A DNA stretch of 64,000 bases, taken from the NCBI RefSeq assembly GCF_000722545.1, contig NZ_JNVM01000002.1, positions 62,001 through 126,000 of the forward strand, written 5' to 3'. The notes beneath the pieces are model-generated. The model had not been told where the DNA came from, searched no databases, and saw only the letters and a list, made by a program, of their open reading frames with translations. A program made the position numbers and the translations under genes. The DNA comes from Paenibacillus tyrphae (GTDB taxonomy: Bacteria > Bacillota > Bacilli > Paenibacillales > NBRC-103111). Shown piece by piece: positions 21,501 through 30,200 of this stretch (position 1 is its first letter; each line of letters starts with the position of its first letter).

Positions 21501-24117
21501 CACCCTCGATTTGATTCAAAATATATAAACGTTTCTGTGCGGACGATAGCGGGTAATAATCCCGTTCCCCGACCGGCGGAATCGCCGCATACGCGGTCTG
21601 TTCCATCCCTTCGATCGCCTGCGCGACGCCTGCAATCGTGGGGTTGTGGAAAATCGCATGCAGCGGCAGGTTGATCCGCATTTCCTTATAGATGCGCGAA
21701 ACCAGCGTCATCGCCCGCAGCGAATGCCCGCCGATCTTAAAGAAATCGTCCGTTACCCCGACTTGACGAAGTCCGAGCACTTCCTGCCAAAGCTCCGTCA
21801 GCTCGGCTTCCAGCGGCGTGCGGGGAGCGACATAATCCGTGCCGGTCCGCGCCGCGGTTTCGGGAGCCGGGAGCGCTTTGCGGTCAATCTTGCCGTTCGG
21901 CGTCAGCGGCAGCTTTTCCAACTGGACGAAAAACGACGGAATCATGTACTCCGGCAATGTTCCGGCAAGCTCATTCCGCAGTTCTCCTGCGGGAATCGAG
22001 CGATCCGCCACGACATAGGCGCACAGCAGCTTTTCCCCGGCTTCGTCGTCCCGAGCCATAACGACCGCTTCCTGCACCCCGGCGATGTCCGATAACCGGG
22101 CTTCCACTTCGCCCAATTCGATCCGGTAGCCGCGGATTTTCACCTGATGATCGATCCGGCCCAATATTTCGATGTTTCCGTCCGGCAGCCATCTGGCCAA
22201 ATCCCCTGTCCGGTACAGCGTTTCGCCGTCCGCAAACGGGCTGGAGATGAATTTTTGCCGCTGCAGCTCACGCAGCCCGATATAGCCGCGGCTGATGCCG
22301 TCGCCGCCGATGAGAATTTCTCCCGGCACCCCAACCGGCTGCAGCCGGTTTCCTTCGCCCACAATATAAATCTTGGTATTCGGAATCGGCTTTCCGATCG
22401 CCGGCCGCACTTGAAACTCCGCAAACTGCGTTTGGTCCAGCAAATAAGTGACGCAAGAAATCGTCGTTTCCGTAGGACCGTAGCTGTTCATAAATTGTAC
22501 GGACGGGTACCGTTCGAAATAAGCGGCAGCGTCCCTGCAGCGGAACTCTTCTCCACCAAGCACAATGATCCGCACGGATTCAGCGTCGCGGTTGCTGTCG
22601 AACGCCGGGCTGTTCACGATCATGCTGAACAGGGACGGCGCCATTTTCAGGAAGGTAATCCGATGCTCGCGAATATAGCGAAGCAGCAGTTCGGGCTCCA
22701 TGTACTGCTCTTTCCCCAGCAGATGAAGCTCGCCCCCCGACAGCAGCACGGGAAAAATCGACGTCAGCGATAAATCGAAGGAGTAGGAAGAGGTCAGAGC
22801 CGACTTGTCGCTGCCGGAAAGCTTCACATCCTGAACGAAGTAAGACACGAAATTGCTTACCCCTTGATGCGTAACCTGAACGCCCTTCGGAAGCCCGGTC
22901 GTCCCCGACGTGTAGATGATATAAGCCAGTCCGTCCGGGCCAGTATCCGACTCGGGATTCGAATCGCTGTCGCAATACGCGGCCGCTTCGTCCAAATAGA
23001 GGCGCTTTTCCGCGAAAGCCGCCCGTTCCGACAGTCGACGCTGCGTCAGCAGCAGCCGTGCTCCCGAATCCTCCAGCATGTGCCGGATGCGGTCCTGCGG
23101 CAGCTCGGGAGCAATCGGCACGTACGCCGCACCGGCTTTCAAGATCCCGAGTATGCCTACGGCCATCTCTAGCGTAGGCTCGGTCATCATCCCGACAACA
23201 TGGCCCGGCTGAACTCCATTCTCCCGGAGCGTCCAGGCCAGCCGGTTGGCCTTCTCATTCAGCTCCCGATAGGTCAATCGGCTGTCCCCGCATACGGCGG
23301 CGGTATGCCCGGGCGTCCGCTGTGCCTGTTCTTCGAACAGCCGGTGGACCGTTTTTTCGCGCGGATAGTCTTGGGCGGTATCGTTGAATTCAACCAACAG
23401 CTGCGTCTTTTCGGCCTCGGACAGCAGATCGATGAGATCGATCCGGTGCTCGGGCTGATACAAGACAACGGAATAAACCCGGGTCAAGTGTTCGGCCAAA
23501 CGCTCGATAAATGCCGGATCGTACAAATGTTCGTTGTACATCAGCTTCACACCGATGCTGTCCTGTTCCGATTCGAAGGCAAACAAGATATCGACCGCTG
23601 TGTTTTCCAGGAAGCTCATGGTATGGATTTCATTAAAACAAACCATTGTATGGACGACCGACCTGCCATTCGGATCGTATTGGATATCCAATGGGCCGAT
23701 CATCGTCTGGAAAGGCACGTTCTGATGGGCGGCGGCTTCGCCGACGGACGAATGAATTTCCCCCAAAAGCGATTTGAAGTCGCTTGTGCCAGTTATGCGA
23801 TGCTTCAAAAGCAGCAGCTCATTCAGCAAAGGAGCGCCGTCTTTCCCGACTACAGGCATGCCCAGAACAATATGTTCTTCCTGGGTATACTGATGAAGCA
23901 GGCATTCTACCCCGGCCAACAAAATGGTAAACAGGAGCATGGACGAACCGTTTCCTATCGCCTTCATTCTTTGGCTCATCCCGTCGGAAAATGTATAAGA
24001 ATAAGAGCGCAGCGTTCCTTCGGGCGCGCTGAACTGAGGACCTTTAACGGGCAGCAGGTGAATGATGCTGTCGTCGGAATCAAACCTGCCGCTCCAATAT
24101 GTCCTGTTCTTTTTCAT
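12556..24117 (-). CDS. NRPS2: three modules (halfC-A-T-C-A-T-E-C-A-T-C)
   Basis: This is a 3853-residue NRPS. Residues 1-~235 are a C-domain C-lobe only, beginning at the point equivalent to 'YWxxxF' of a full C domain and lacking HHxxxDG. A6 is at ~265-770 (pocket DLTKVGSIS, Asn/Asp type). T6 is ~797. C7 is at ~855-1290 (HHIVSDG ~980). A7 is at ~1310-1800 (DASTIANIC, aromatic). T7 is GGDSIK (~1828). E7 is at ~1885-2340 (HHLVVDG ~2025). C8 is DCL type at ~2365-2800 (HHILMDGW ~2497). A8 is at ~2830-3330 (DAFWLGGTF, Val-like). T8 is ~3358. C9 is complete at ~3415-3853 (HHMISDG ~3541), ending in an acidic tail and FEFVF. ATG 24117 follows a purine-rich AAAGAGAGAG stretch. C9 must work with A9 of NRPS3. 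It adds residues 6-8, with residue 7 epimerised to D. The A7 and A8 DNA is nearly identical to A4 and A1 of NRPS1. Confidence 0.93.
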   Translation of the reverse strand: MKKNRTYWSGRFDSDDSIIHLLPVKGPQFSAPEGTLRSYSYTFSDGMSQRMKAIGNGSSMLLFTILLAGVECLLHQYTQEEHIVLGMPVVGKDGAPLLNELLLLKHRITGTSDFKSLLGEIHSSVGEAAAHQNVPFQTMIGPLDIQYDPNGRSVVHTMVCFNEIHTMSFLENTAVDILFAFESEQDSIGVKLMYNEHLYDPAFIERLAEHLTRVYSVVLYQPEHRIDLIDLLSEAEKTQLLVEFNDTAQDYPREKTVHRLFEEQAQRTPGHTAAVCGDSRLTYRELNEKANRLAWTLRENGVQPGHVVGMMTEPTLEMAVGILGILKAGAAYVPIAPELPQDRIRHMLEDSGARLLLTQRRLSERAAFAEKRLYLDEAAAYCDSDSNPESDTGPDGLAYIIYTSGTTGLPKGVQVTHQGVSNFVSYFVQDVKLSGSDKSALTSSYSFDLSLTSIFPVLLSGGELHLLGKEQYMEPELLLRYIREHRITFLKMAPSLFSMIVNSPAFDSNRDAESVRIIVLGGEEFRCRDAAAYFERYPSVQFMNSYGPTETTISCVTYLLDQTQFAEFQVRPAIGKPIPNTKIYIVGEGNRLQPVGVPGEILIGGDGISRGYIGLRELQRQKFISSPFADGETLYRTGDLARWLPDGNIEILGRIDHQVKIRGYRIELGEVEARLSDIAGVQEAVVMARDDEAGEKLLCAYVVADRSIPAGELRNELAGTLPEYMIPSFFVQLEKLPLTPNGKIDRKALPAPETAARTGTDYVAPRTPLEAELTELWQEVLGLRQVGVTDDFFKIGGHSLRAMTLVSRIYKEMRINLPLHAIFHNPTIAGVAQAIEGMEQTAYAAIPPVGERDYYPLSSAQKRLYILNQIEGAQLTYNMPGIRMLVGRLDRKRLEDAFRALIERHETLRTGFEVFDGEPVQRVYPRVDFALEYRQADEEEVDGIIRSFVREFDLQKPPLLRVGLIGLREDRHILCFDMHHIVSDGISMNVLMKEFALLYEEQEPVLPDIQYKDYAAWQQAELQSERMKAQEAYWLNVFRGEIQVLDIPTDYARPAERSYLGETFEFVIDKPRLEGLKQLAAETGATLYMVLLAAYTVLLHKYTGQTDIVVGTPIAGRPHADLEHLIGMFAGTLALRNYPAPEKTFRDYVREVKEHALHAYENQDYPFEQLVEKLNVARDASRNPLFDTMFILQNAEEHNAGIDGLAVEPYPRKHTTAKFDLSFHASEEAHRIVCSIEYASALFKQETVLRMARHFTQLLDGIVRDSNGALSSIEILTEQERVQIVEEFNDTAWPYPADMTIHGLFEQVAAGMPEQEAVVFGDQRLTYSELNERANRLARTLRAKGVQAEQLVAIMSERSIEMIVAVLAVMKAGGAYVPVDPEYPEKRIRYMLEDSGARLLLVQSHLRDRAAFDGEVLLLDDDQTYSDDGSNLGLAVDPQQLAYVIYTSGTTGNPKGVMVEHQGVCNFKFFCEHTLQIGKQDRIVQFASFSFDASCSEIIMSLFFGATLYVPDASVILDHHLFEKYVRDNGITVATLPPTYAVYLNPAHVPSLKTLITAGSASSAELVGQWKDHVRYINNYGPTEDSICSTTWVYSQDMAMETSVPIGRPIANHQMYILDAQNRLAPIGVAGELCVSGIGLARGYLNRPELTAEKFVPVPFAPEKRMYRTGDLARWLPDGNIEYLGRIDHQVKIRGHRIELGEVEAKLLKVESVREVIVIAREGESGQASLCAYFVADRDLTASELRGALAQELPGYMIPSYFVRLEQMPLTPNGKPDLHALPAPEEDMQGGVEYVAPRTPAEQTLIEIWQTVLGSKRIGALDNFFDLGGDSIKSIQVSSRLRQAGYKLEVKDLFKYQTAAELSPHLKPVSRTADQGEVKGESPLTPIQRWFFMRSCEGPEPGQEQGSDALHHFNQAVMVYREQGFDEMALRQAVKKITEHHDALRMIFRQTENVPASWNRGTEEGEAYRLDVFDFREMDDCATAVEARANKIQRSLDIARGPLMKLGLFHCPDGDHLLIAIHHLVVDGVSWRILVEDLQSGYEQAANGQAIRLPDKTDSFLAWAEHLASHAGSPAMENERAYWERVCQEGGTRLPRDMEQSRAFMHDNEFVQIRLTPEETEQLLTKTHRAYNTEMNDLLLTALGMAVQRWAGIDRILVDLEGHGREPLSADIDITRTVGWFTTQYPVLLEMGEDQELASRIKRVKEHLRRIPHKGIGYGILKYMCPGPEGAALDSEPEIGFNYLGQFDQDLKNTGLRPSPYSSGAAISGNMERFHLLDVNGLIAGGQLTMSISYSGTQYKRETMERLALLLQTSLREVIAHCAKQERTVLTPSDILFRDMTIDELDRLAASIRHMGEIENVYALTPMQKGMLFHRFMDSESHAYFEQTSFTLRGNLDVDAFRKSLDTFVQRNEALRTNFYSGWKQEPVQVVFRGRRAGFRYEDLRAMTEAESEDYIAAFIRDNKAAGFDLEKDELMRVTILRTGDEIYRFLWSFHHILMDGWCLSLAAKEVFEAYFAYRKRRQPDFDAAAPYSRYIEWLDRQDGEAASAFWADYLDGYEQQTVLLGAQATEEKKPGYVSEKVDCVLAKNLTRQIQQTAKRHQVTLNTLVQTAWGVLLKTYNGSQDVVFGSVVSGRPAEIPGIETMIGLFINTIPVRIRCQEEDTFASLMQRVQEQALAVQAYDTYPLYDIQAQSGLKQGLINHIFVFENYPVDQQMRQLGTGDAAEFEITDVSTEEQTSYDLNVIVVPGDELRIRLDYNALAYDRTSMEKIRGHLLRVMEQIADNPHIGVNELDVLTEEEKLQITGAFNDTETDYPREKTLHLLFEEQVRKTPEKTAVVFGESILTYRELNERANKLARTLRSEGVCPDQPVGLMAERSLEMIVGILGILKAGGAYVPIDPEYPEERIRYMLEDSGAKLLLVQDRSSRGVERMGTDFAGKIVDLSQDDVYGDDSSNPDAAAGPTDLAYIMYTSGTTGKPKGVMVEHRNVVRLVKNTNFVDLNEETRILQTGAVAFDASTFEIWGALLNGGELYLTSQDVILNAAKLKQAIRQYGITTMWLTSPLFNQLSQEDSGLFGGLKTLLVGGDALSVPHINRVLRDHPGLCIVNGYGPTENTTFSTTYAIIGEQTDTVPIGRPIRNSTAYVVDSALKLQPIGAWGELIVGGDGVARGYLNRPELTAEKFIASPVRAGERCYRTGDLVRWRADGTLEYKGRMDGQVKIRGYRIELGEVEARLLKVPSVEAALVTVREDEAGQKLLCAYYTAECPLPAGELRSALAAVLPGYMIPSYFVQLEQMPLTLNGKVDRNALPAPAEAGGQSAASLEAPRTAAEAQLLRIWQDVLGTRSIGIHDNFFEIGGHSLRATTLAAKIHKELNWNLSLRDIFQSPTIEGLAKVIEAMEQQEFAAIPVAEKKPYYPVSSAQKRLYLIQQMEGTELIFNLPGIMSLEGPLELKRLEEAFQALIARHETLRTGFSLERGEPVQRVYSEVPFAVEYRQASEKEADEIVRSFVRPFELAQPPLLRVGLIELEPERHILLLDMHHMISDGAAMGVLADEFFRLYKGEELQPLRIQYKDYAVWQQSEEQMRRRKEQEAYWLHALSGDLPVLAMPTKYARPAVRSHEGELFEFVIDGHTSEGLRQLASTTGSTLYMVLMAAYTVLLHKYTGQGDIIVGTPIAGRVHADLEPLIGMFVNMLPIRSYPAGGKTFRDYLEEIRETTLMAFENQSYPFEEMVEKLQVPYDPSRSPLFDTMFVMQNTEKRGVPDEALRILPYARPHTMAKYDLTLEVVSAEADIRCRFEYCTKLFAKKMIDNLAHDFMKILSRIGEQPQIRLGDIALLENEPTDEDADVFEFVF
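14420..15593 (-). repeat. A-domain repeat, copy 1 (module 8, Val-type)
   Basis: About 1.17 kb that matches 40014-41164 nearly base for base at a constant offset of 25594. The exception is an 18-bp in-frame insertion near 15330, which adds residues around SSRGV in this copy. Similarity drops abruptly at both ends, at the A-domain boundaries. This is the mark of recent recombination or gene conversion. Confidence 0.85.
19050..20315 (-). repeat. A-domain repeat, copy 1 (module 7, aromatic-type)
   Basis: About 1.25 kb nearly identical to 30690-31955 at a constant offset of 11641. The two translated A domains differ at only about ten residues across the core and share every pocket residue I could read. 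Divergence resumes in the flanking C and T regions. Confidence 0.85.
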
Positions 24118-24156
24118 GAATTCACTCTCTCTTTCTTTCCGTCATATATAATCCGG

Positions 24157-24198
24157 GTTCAAGGGGCGGGCCGCCATTCCGGCTCACACCCTTTGAAC
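24157..24198 (-). promoter_or_regulatory. Intergenic hairpin between NRPS1 and NRPS2
   Basis: In the 109-nt gap the minus-strand RNA can pair GTTCAAAGGGTG with CGCCCCTTGAAC (one mismatch, one wobble), with a small inner GCCG/CGGC stem. No U-run follows, so it is not a standard terminator. It may be a processing or stability element that sets the NRPS1:NRPS2 ratio. Confidence 0.4.
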
Positions 24199-24226
24199 GC
24201 CGGCCAGTTCGAGACAGATGCGCAGC

Positions 24227-27200
24227 TTAAAACGCAAACTCTTTATTTTCGAATAATGGATCTGCGGGGTTCAGACCGTCCGCCAGTTCGATTTCTTCCA
24301 ACGGAATGTGAGGATTGGCCGTAACCGCCTGTAAGATCGCCAGGAAATCTTGCGAAAGCTGCTCCATCGTGTTCTTTTTAAACAATTTGGTCCGGTAAAC
24401 GATGCTGCAGGCAAGCTCGTCGCCCTGCTCCATGACTGTAAAGCTCAGGTCGAACTTGGAGCTTCCATTCTCCCGAACCTGACGGGTGAAGGTTAACGAT
24501 TCGATCCCGTGCTCCTGGCGTTCGAGGTTCTGGAGCGTGAACATCGTATCGAACAGCGGATTGCGGCTTACATCCTTGGCTGCGTCAAGCTGCTCGACCA
24601 ACTTTTCGAACGGATAGTCCTGATGCTCGAAGGCTTGCAGGGCATTTTCTTTTACTTCCTGCAGGTAGCCCAGGAAGGTTTTTCCTTCCGATGGATAATT
24701 CCGCAGCGGCAAGGTGCCGACAAACATTCCGATGACGCCCTGTAGTTCCTCCGACAATCTGCCGGCGATCGGAGTGCCCACGATCATATCTTCCTGTCCG
24801 CTGTATTGGGACAGCAGGACCGTATAGGCGGCAAGCAGAACCATGAACAGCGTGCTGCCGCTGGCATCGGCCAGCCCCTTCACGGCTTCGGTCAAAGCCC
24901 GATCCGCCGCAAAGTCGATCTGCGCCCCCTCGAAGCTAAGCCGCGCAGGCCGCGGGTAGTCGGTCGGCAGATGCAAGACGGGCAAATCCCCGGACAAGGC
25001 TTCAAGCCAGTAGCTTTCCAGCTGTCCGTAACGCTCTTCGGACGCTTGCCGAAGCTGCCATGCGGCATAGTCTTTATATTGAATCCGCAACGGCGGAAGC
25101 GTCTCGCCCCCATAGAGGCGGACAAACTCTTGGATTAAGATCCCCATAGAGACGCCGTCCGAAATGATGTGATGCATATCAAACAGCAGGGTGTAACGGT
25201 CCAGCTTATGCTCGATTAATCCGACGCGCAGCAGCGGCGGCTTCTCCAGAGGGAAGGCGCGTACGAATCCGGCCATGTAGGCTTCGGCTTCCGCTTCTTC
25301 AGCCTGGATGTATTCCACGTCAAATTGCGCTTCGCGGTAGATCCTCTGCACCAGTTCGCCGTCAACCATCTCAAAGCCGGTGCGCAGCGATTCGTGACGC
25401 ACGATCAGCTCGCGGAACGCCGCTTCCAGACGCAGCGGGTCAAGCGGTCCGTCGACGGACATGACGTTCGGCATGTTGTAGCTGAGCTCTCCACCTTCCA
25501 GGTGGCTCAAAATATATAGCTGCTTCTGTGCAGAAGTTACCGGGTAGTAATCTCTTTCCTCGACGACCGGAATGGTTTCGTACGCAGTATGACCCATAGA
25601 TGCGATCACTTTCCCCAATGCTTCGATCGTCGGAGCTTGGAACACTTCTTTCAACGGAACGCGGATGTGAAGTTCCTTATGAATTTTGGCCGCCATCGTC
25701 GTCGCTCGTAAAGAGTGCCCGCCGAGGTCGAAGAAATTGTCATTTATCCCGATACGCGGGACGCCAAGCACCTCCTGCCAAATCCGCGCGAGCCGAAGTT
25801 CGAGCGGAGTTCGAGGCGCGACATACTTCGCGTTGAGCTGCAGGCTTCCCTCCGGGGCCGGCAGCGCTTTACGGTCGACCTTGCCGTTGGACGTCAGCGG
25901 CATCGCATCGAGCTGGATGAAGTACGACGGGAGCATGTAATTCGGCAGTTCGGCGGAAAGAGCCTGTTTGAGCCCGCCAGCCGTCAGCTCGGTGTCCGCT
26001 ACAAAATAGGCGCACAGCTGCTTTTGTCCCTCTTCGTCCTCGCGTGCGATGACAATCGCCTCTCGCACCGTCTCCACCTTCAACAGCTGCGCTTCGAGCT
26101 CGCCCAGTTCAATCCGGTAGCCGCGGATTTTCACCTGATGGTCGATCCGGCCCAAATACTCGATGCTGCCGTCCGGCAGCCAGCGCGCGAGGTCGCCTGC
26201 CCGGTACATCCGCTCACCCGCTGCAAACGGATGCTCCACAAAGCGCTCCGCCGTCAGGTCCGCGCGGTTCAAATAGCCTCGTGCCAGCCCGTCCCCAGCC
26301 ACATACAGCTCTCCGGGAACTCCGACCGGCTGCAATTGCCGCTGCTCGTTCATAATGTACGCGCTCAGCGTCGGGATCGGCTTTCCAATGTTGCTTTTGC
26401 CTTCCGCGATTTCACGCTCGGTGATCTCCTTGTACGTCACGTGCACCGTCGTTTCCGTGATACCGTACATATTGATCAGCTGCACGTGCGGATATTTCGC
26501 CTTCCAGCTTTTCAGCAGCGCCGGACTTAACGCTTCCCCGCCGAAAATGATCTGTCTTAACTTCAATTCTTTGCTGTCGTGGCTCAGCTCTTCCTGCATC
26601 AGCTGGTAGAAATATGTCGGCGTCTGGTTCAGTATCGTGACCTGCTCCACCTTCAGCAGATCGCAGAACTGTTGCGGGCTTCGTGCCGTCATCGCCGGCA
26701 CTATGATCAACCGGCCTCCGTACAGCAGCGCCCCGTACATCTCCCAAACCGAGAAATCGAAGCAGTACGAATGGAATAGCGTCCACGTATCCGACGGTCC
26801 GAAGTCAAACAAATTCCGGTCGTTAAACAGCAGCCGCACGACATTTTTGTGCTCGATTAGCGTTCCTTTCGGCTTGCCCGTGGTTCCGGACGTATAAATC
26901 ACATACGCCAGATCCTTCGGACCCGTAATAGGCTCCAAATTTCCGCCGTCCGGATCGTAAACTGCCGCATCGTCCAAGCCGACAAGCGTCCCTTCGAAGA
27001 AGGCGAGCTTCTCGTTCGACGGATGCTTCATCAAGAGCAGCTTCGCTCCCGAGTCCTCGAGCATGAAGCGGATGCGCTCCTCCGGATACTCCGGATCGAT
27101 CGGCACATACGCGCCGCCGGCTTTCAGGATCGCGAGGATGCCGACGATCATTTCCAGCGAGCGGTCTACCATGATACCGACCAGCGTATCCGCTTGGACG

Positions 27201-30200
27201 CCTTCAGCCCTCAGCGTCCGCGCCAGCCGGTTCGCCCGCTCGTTCAGCTCGCCGTATGTCAGTTGGCTCTCCTCGTAGACGACCGCGACCTGCTCCGGCG
27301 CGCGCTCCGCCTGTTCCTCGAACAGTGCGTGGATCGTTTTATCCCGCGGATAGTCCGCCTCCGTATCGTTGAACCGGACTTGAATCTGCGTCTGCTCCTC
27401 CGGCGTCAGCACATTCAGCTCGCCAACGCGAATCTGCGGATGAGCCGCAATCTGTTCCAATACGCGAACCAGATGTCCGTAAATCCGCTCCACCGCCGCC
27501 TGGTCATAGACGCACGCGTTATACTCCATCCGCAATGCGATCTCATCGCCAGGAACCACGATCAGGTTGAAATCGTAATTCGTTTGCTCCGATATATGAA
27601 CGTCCTTGATCTCAAAGCTGACGGAACGATGGCCTCCGAGCTGCTCCATCTGCTGATCGACAGGATAGTTCTCGAACACCATAATGTGATCGATCAGGCC
27701 TGACTTATGCTCGCTTTGCGCCTGAATCTCGTAGAGCGGGTACGTCTCGTACGCCTGGCCCGCCAGCGATTGCTCCTGCACGCTTCTCATGACGGAGGCG
27801 AGGGATTGCTCCGGAACATTCTGGATGCGGACCGGGATCGTATTAATAAACAAACCGATCATCGTCTCAATGCCGGGAAGCTCCGCCGGCCTGCCGGATA
27901 CGACGCTTCCGAATACGACGTCTTCGCTGCCGTTATATTTTTGCAGCAGAACGCCCCATGCCGTCTGAATCAAGGTATTCACGGTTACTCGATGCTGCTT
28001 CGCCGTGAGGTCAATATCCCGCGTCAACTTTTCCCCGAACGAGCGGGCCAGCGTCTCCGCGGCATAGACGCCGTCCTTTTTCCCGGACTTCGCCTGAGGC
28101 AGAACGGTTCCCTGCTCGTACCCCGCCAAATAGTCGCTCCAATACTGGGAAGCCGCTTCGCGATTCTGAAGCTGCAGCCATTCGATGTACCGGCCGTACG
28201 GGAGAGGGGTTCCAAGCTCCGGCCGCTTTTGCTCCAGGATGGCAAAATACGTTTCGAACACCTCTTTGGCCACCAGAGACAAGCACCAGCCGTCCATCAC
28301 AATATGGTGGAAGCTCCACAGGAAACGATAGGTCTCGTCGCCGGTTCGCAGCACCGATATCCTCATCAGTGAATCCTGCCCGAGATCGAAGCCCTTGGCC
28401 TTACCCTCGCCGGCCAAGCGGTGGGCGTACGCCTCGCGCTGCTCCTCGTTCATGCAGCGCAGGTCCTCATACCGGAAGCCGGGACGCTTGTAACGGAATA
28501 CGACCTGCAGCGGCTCCTCTTTCCAACCGCTATAATAGTTCGCTCTCAATACCTCATGGCGCTGCGCCAACGCGTTCAGGCTTTCTTCAAATACGGCCGC
28601 ATCGAAGCTTCCCTGGAGCGTAAACGTCGTTTGCTCATAGTAGGCTCCCGAATCCGGATCCATCAAGCTATGGAACAGCATCCCCTTTTGCAGCGGCGTC
28701 AAGGTGTACACATTTTCAATCTCGCCAATATGGGCGGTCTGTTCCGCCAGCGCGTCAAGCTCCTCCAGGGTCAATTCCTTGTACAGGACATCGCTTGGCG
28801 TCAGCTCAGCGCGCTCCTTCCCAAGGCAATGCTCGACGACTTCCCGAAGGCTTGCCTTCAACAGCTCTCCCACTCGCTCCATCGTTTCTTTCCGGTACTC
28901 CTTGCCGCTGTAGCCGATCGTCAGCTTCAGCGTTCCTTCGGAAATCATGCCGTTGATATCCAGGGCGCAGGTCCGCCATGCGTTAGCGCTTATCGATGCC
29001 CCAGTCGAATAAGGGGAAAGCTGCAGAGCACTATTTTCCAAGTCTTGGTCAAATTGACCCAGATAGTTAAAGCTGATTTCCGGATGAATGGAGCCGGTGC
29101 CACCCTCTTCGGGAGCCGATAGGTACTTCAAAATTCCGTACCCGACCCCTTTGTGCGGAATCCGGCGCAGTCCTTCCTTGATTTTCTTGATTTGATCAGC
29201 CAGCCCCGTGTCCGTTCCCATCTCCAAAACGACCGGATACTGACTGGTGAACCAGCCCACCGTACGCGTAATGTCCATGTCCGGAACAATCGGCTCTCTG
29301 CCATGACCTTCCACGTTCACGACCACTTGCCCGATGCCGGTCCATGCGCGAATCGCCCGACCCAATGCGGTTAGCAGCAGGTCGTTCATTTCTGTGCCGT
29401 AGGCACGATGTGCTTCCTTGAGCAGCCGTTCCGTTTCTTCCCTCGTCCATTGGACCGTGACCGCTTCGCTGTCCCCAATCTGCGGCGCCACCTGCATGTC
29501 ATCCTTCGGCAGCGGGATTACGCGTACTTGCTCCACTTGCCCCCAATACGAACGTTCGTTCTCTATCGCCGAACTTTTCGCATAGTCCGTCAAACGATCC
29601 GCCCATTGCCGGAACGAATCGGTCTTTTGCGGGAGACGAATGTCTGATCCGCTCACGGCTTGCTCATAGCCCGCCGCAAGATCTTCGAGCAATATCCGCC
29701 ACGATACCCCGTCCACCGCCAAATGGTGAATGACGATCAGCAGGTGGTCACCCTCGTCGCATTGGAACAATCCCAGTTTCACCAAAGGCCCTTCGCTCAA
29801 GCTGAAGCTGCCTTGAATTTCGTCGGCCTTCGCTTCAATCGCTTGCGCGCAGTCCGTTTCGCCTTTCAGGTTCACGATTTCCAAGCTGTACGGCTCGCCT
29901 TCGTCCAAGCCTCGGTTCCACGCTTCCCAGCCCTGTTCCGTCATGCGGAAAACGAGGCGCAGCGCATCGTGATGCTCGGCGATCTTTTTCATTGTCCGGT
30001 GAAGCGCCTCTGCTTCGAAGCCGCGTTCCCGGTATAGCATGACGGCCTGGTTAAAATGATGCGGATCAGGCGACTGCCGCCCGAAGAACCAGCGCTGAAT
30101 CGGCGTCAGCTCCATCGCTCCGGCAACGGTCCCCTGCTCGGCGGTTCGGTTGGCCGTTTGAACGCGTGTTCCCAGCTCCTTGACAGTCGGATACTTGAAC

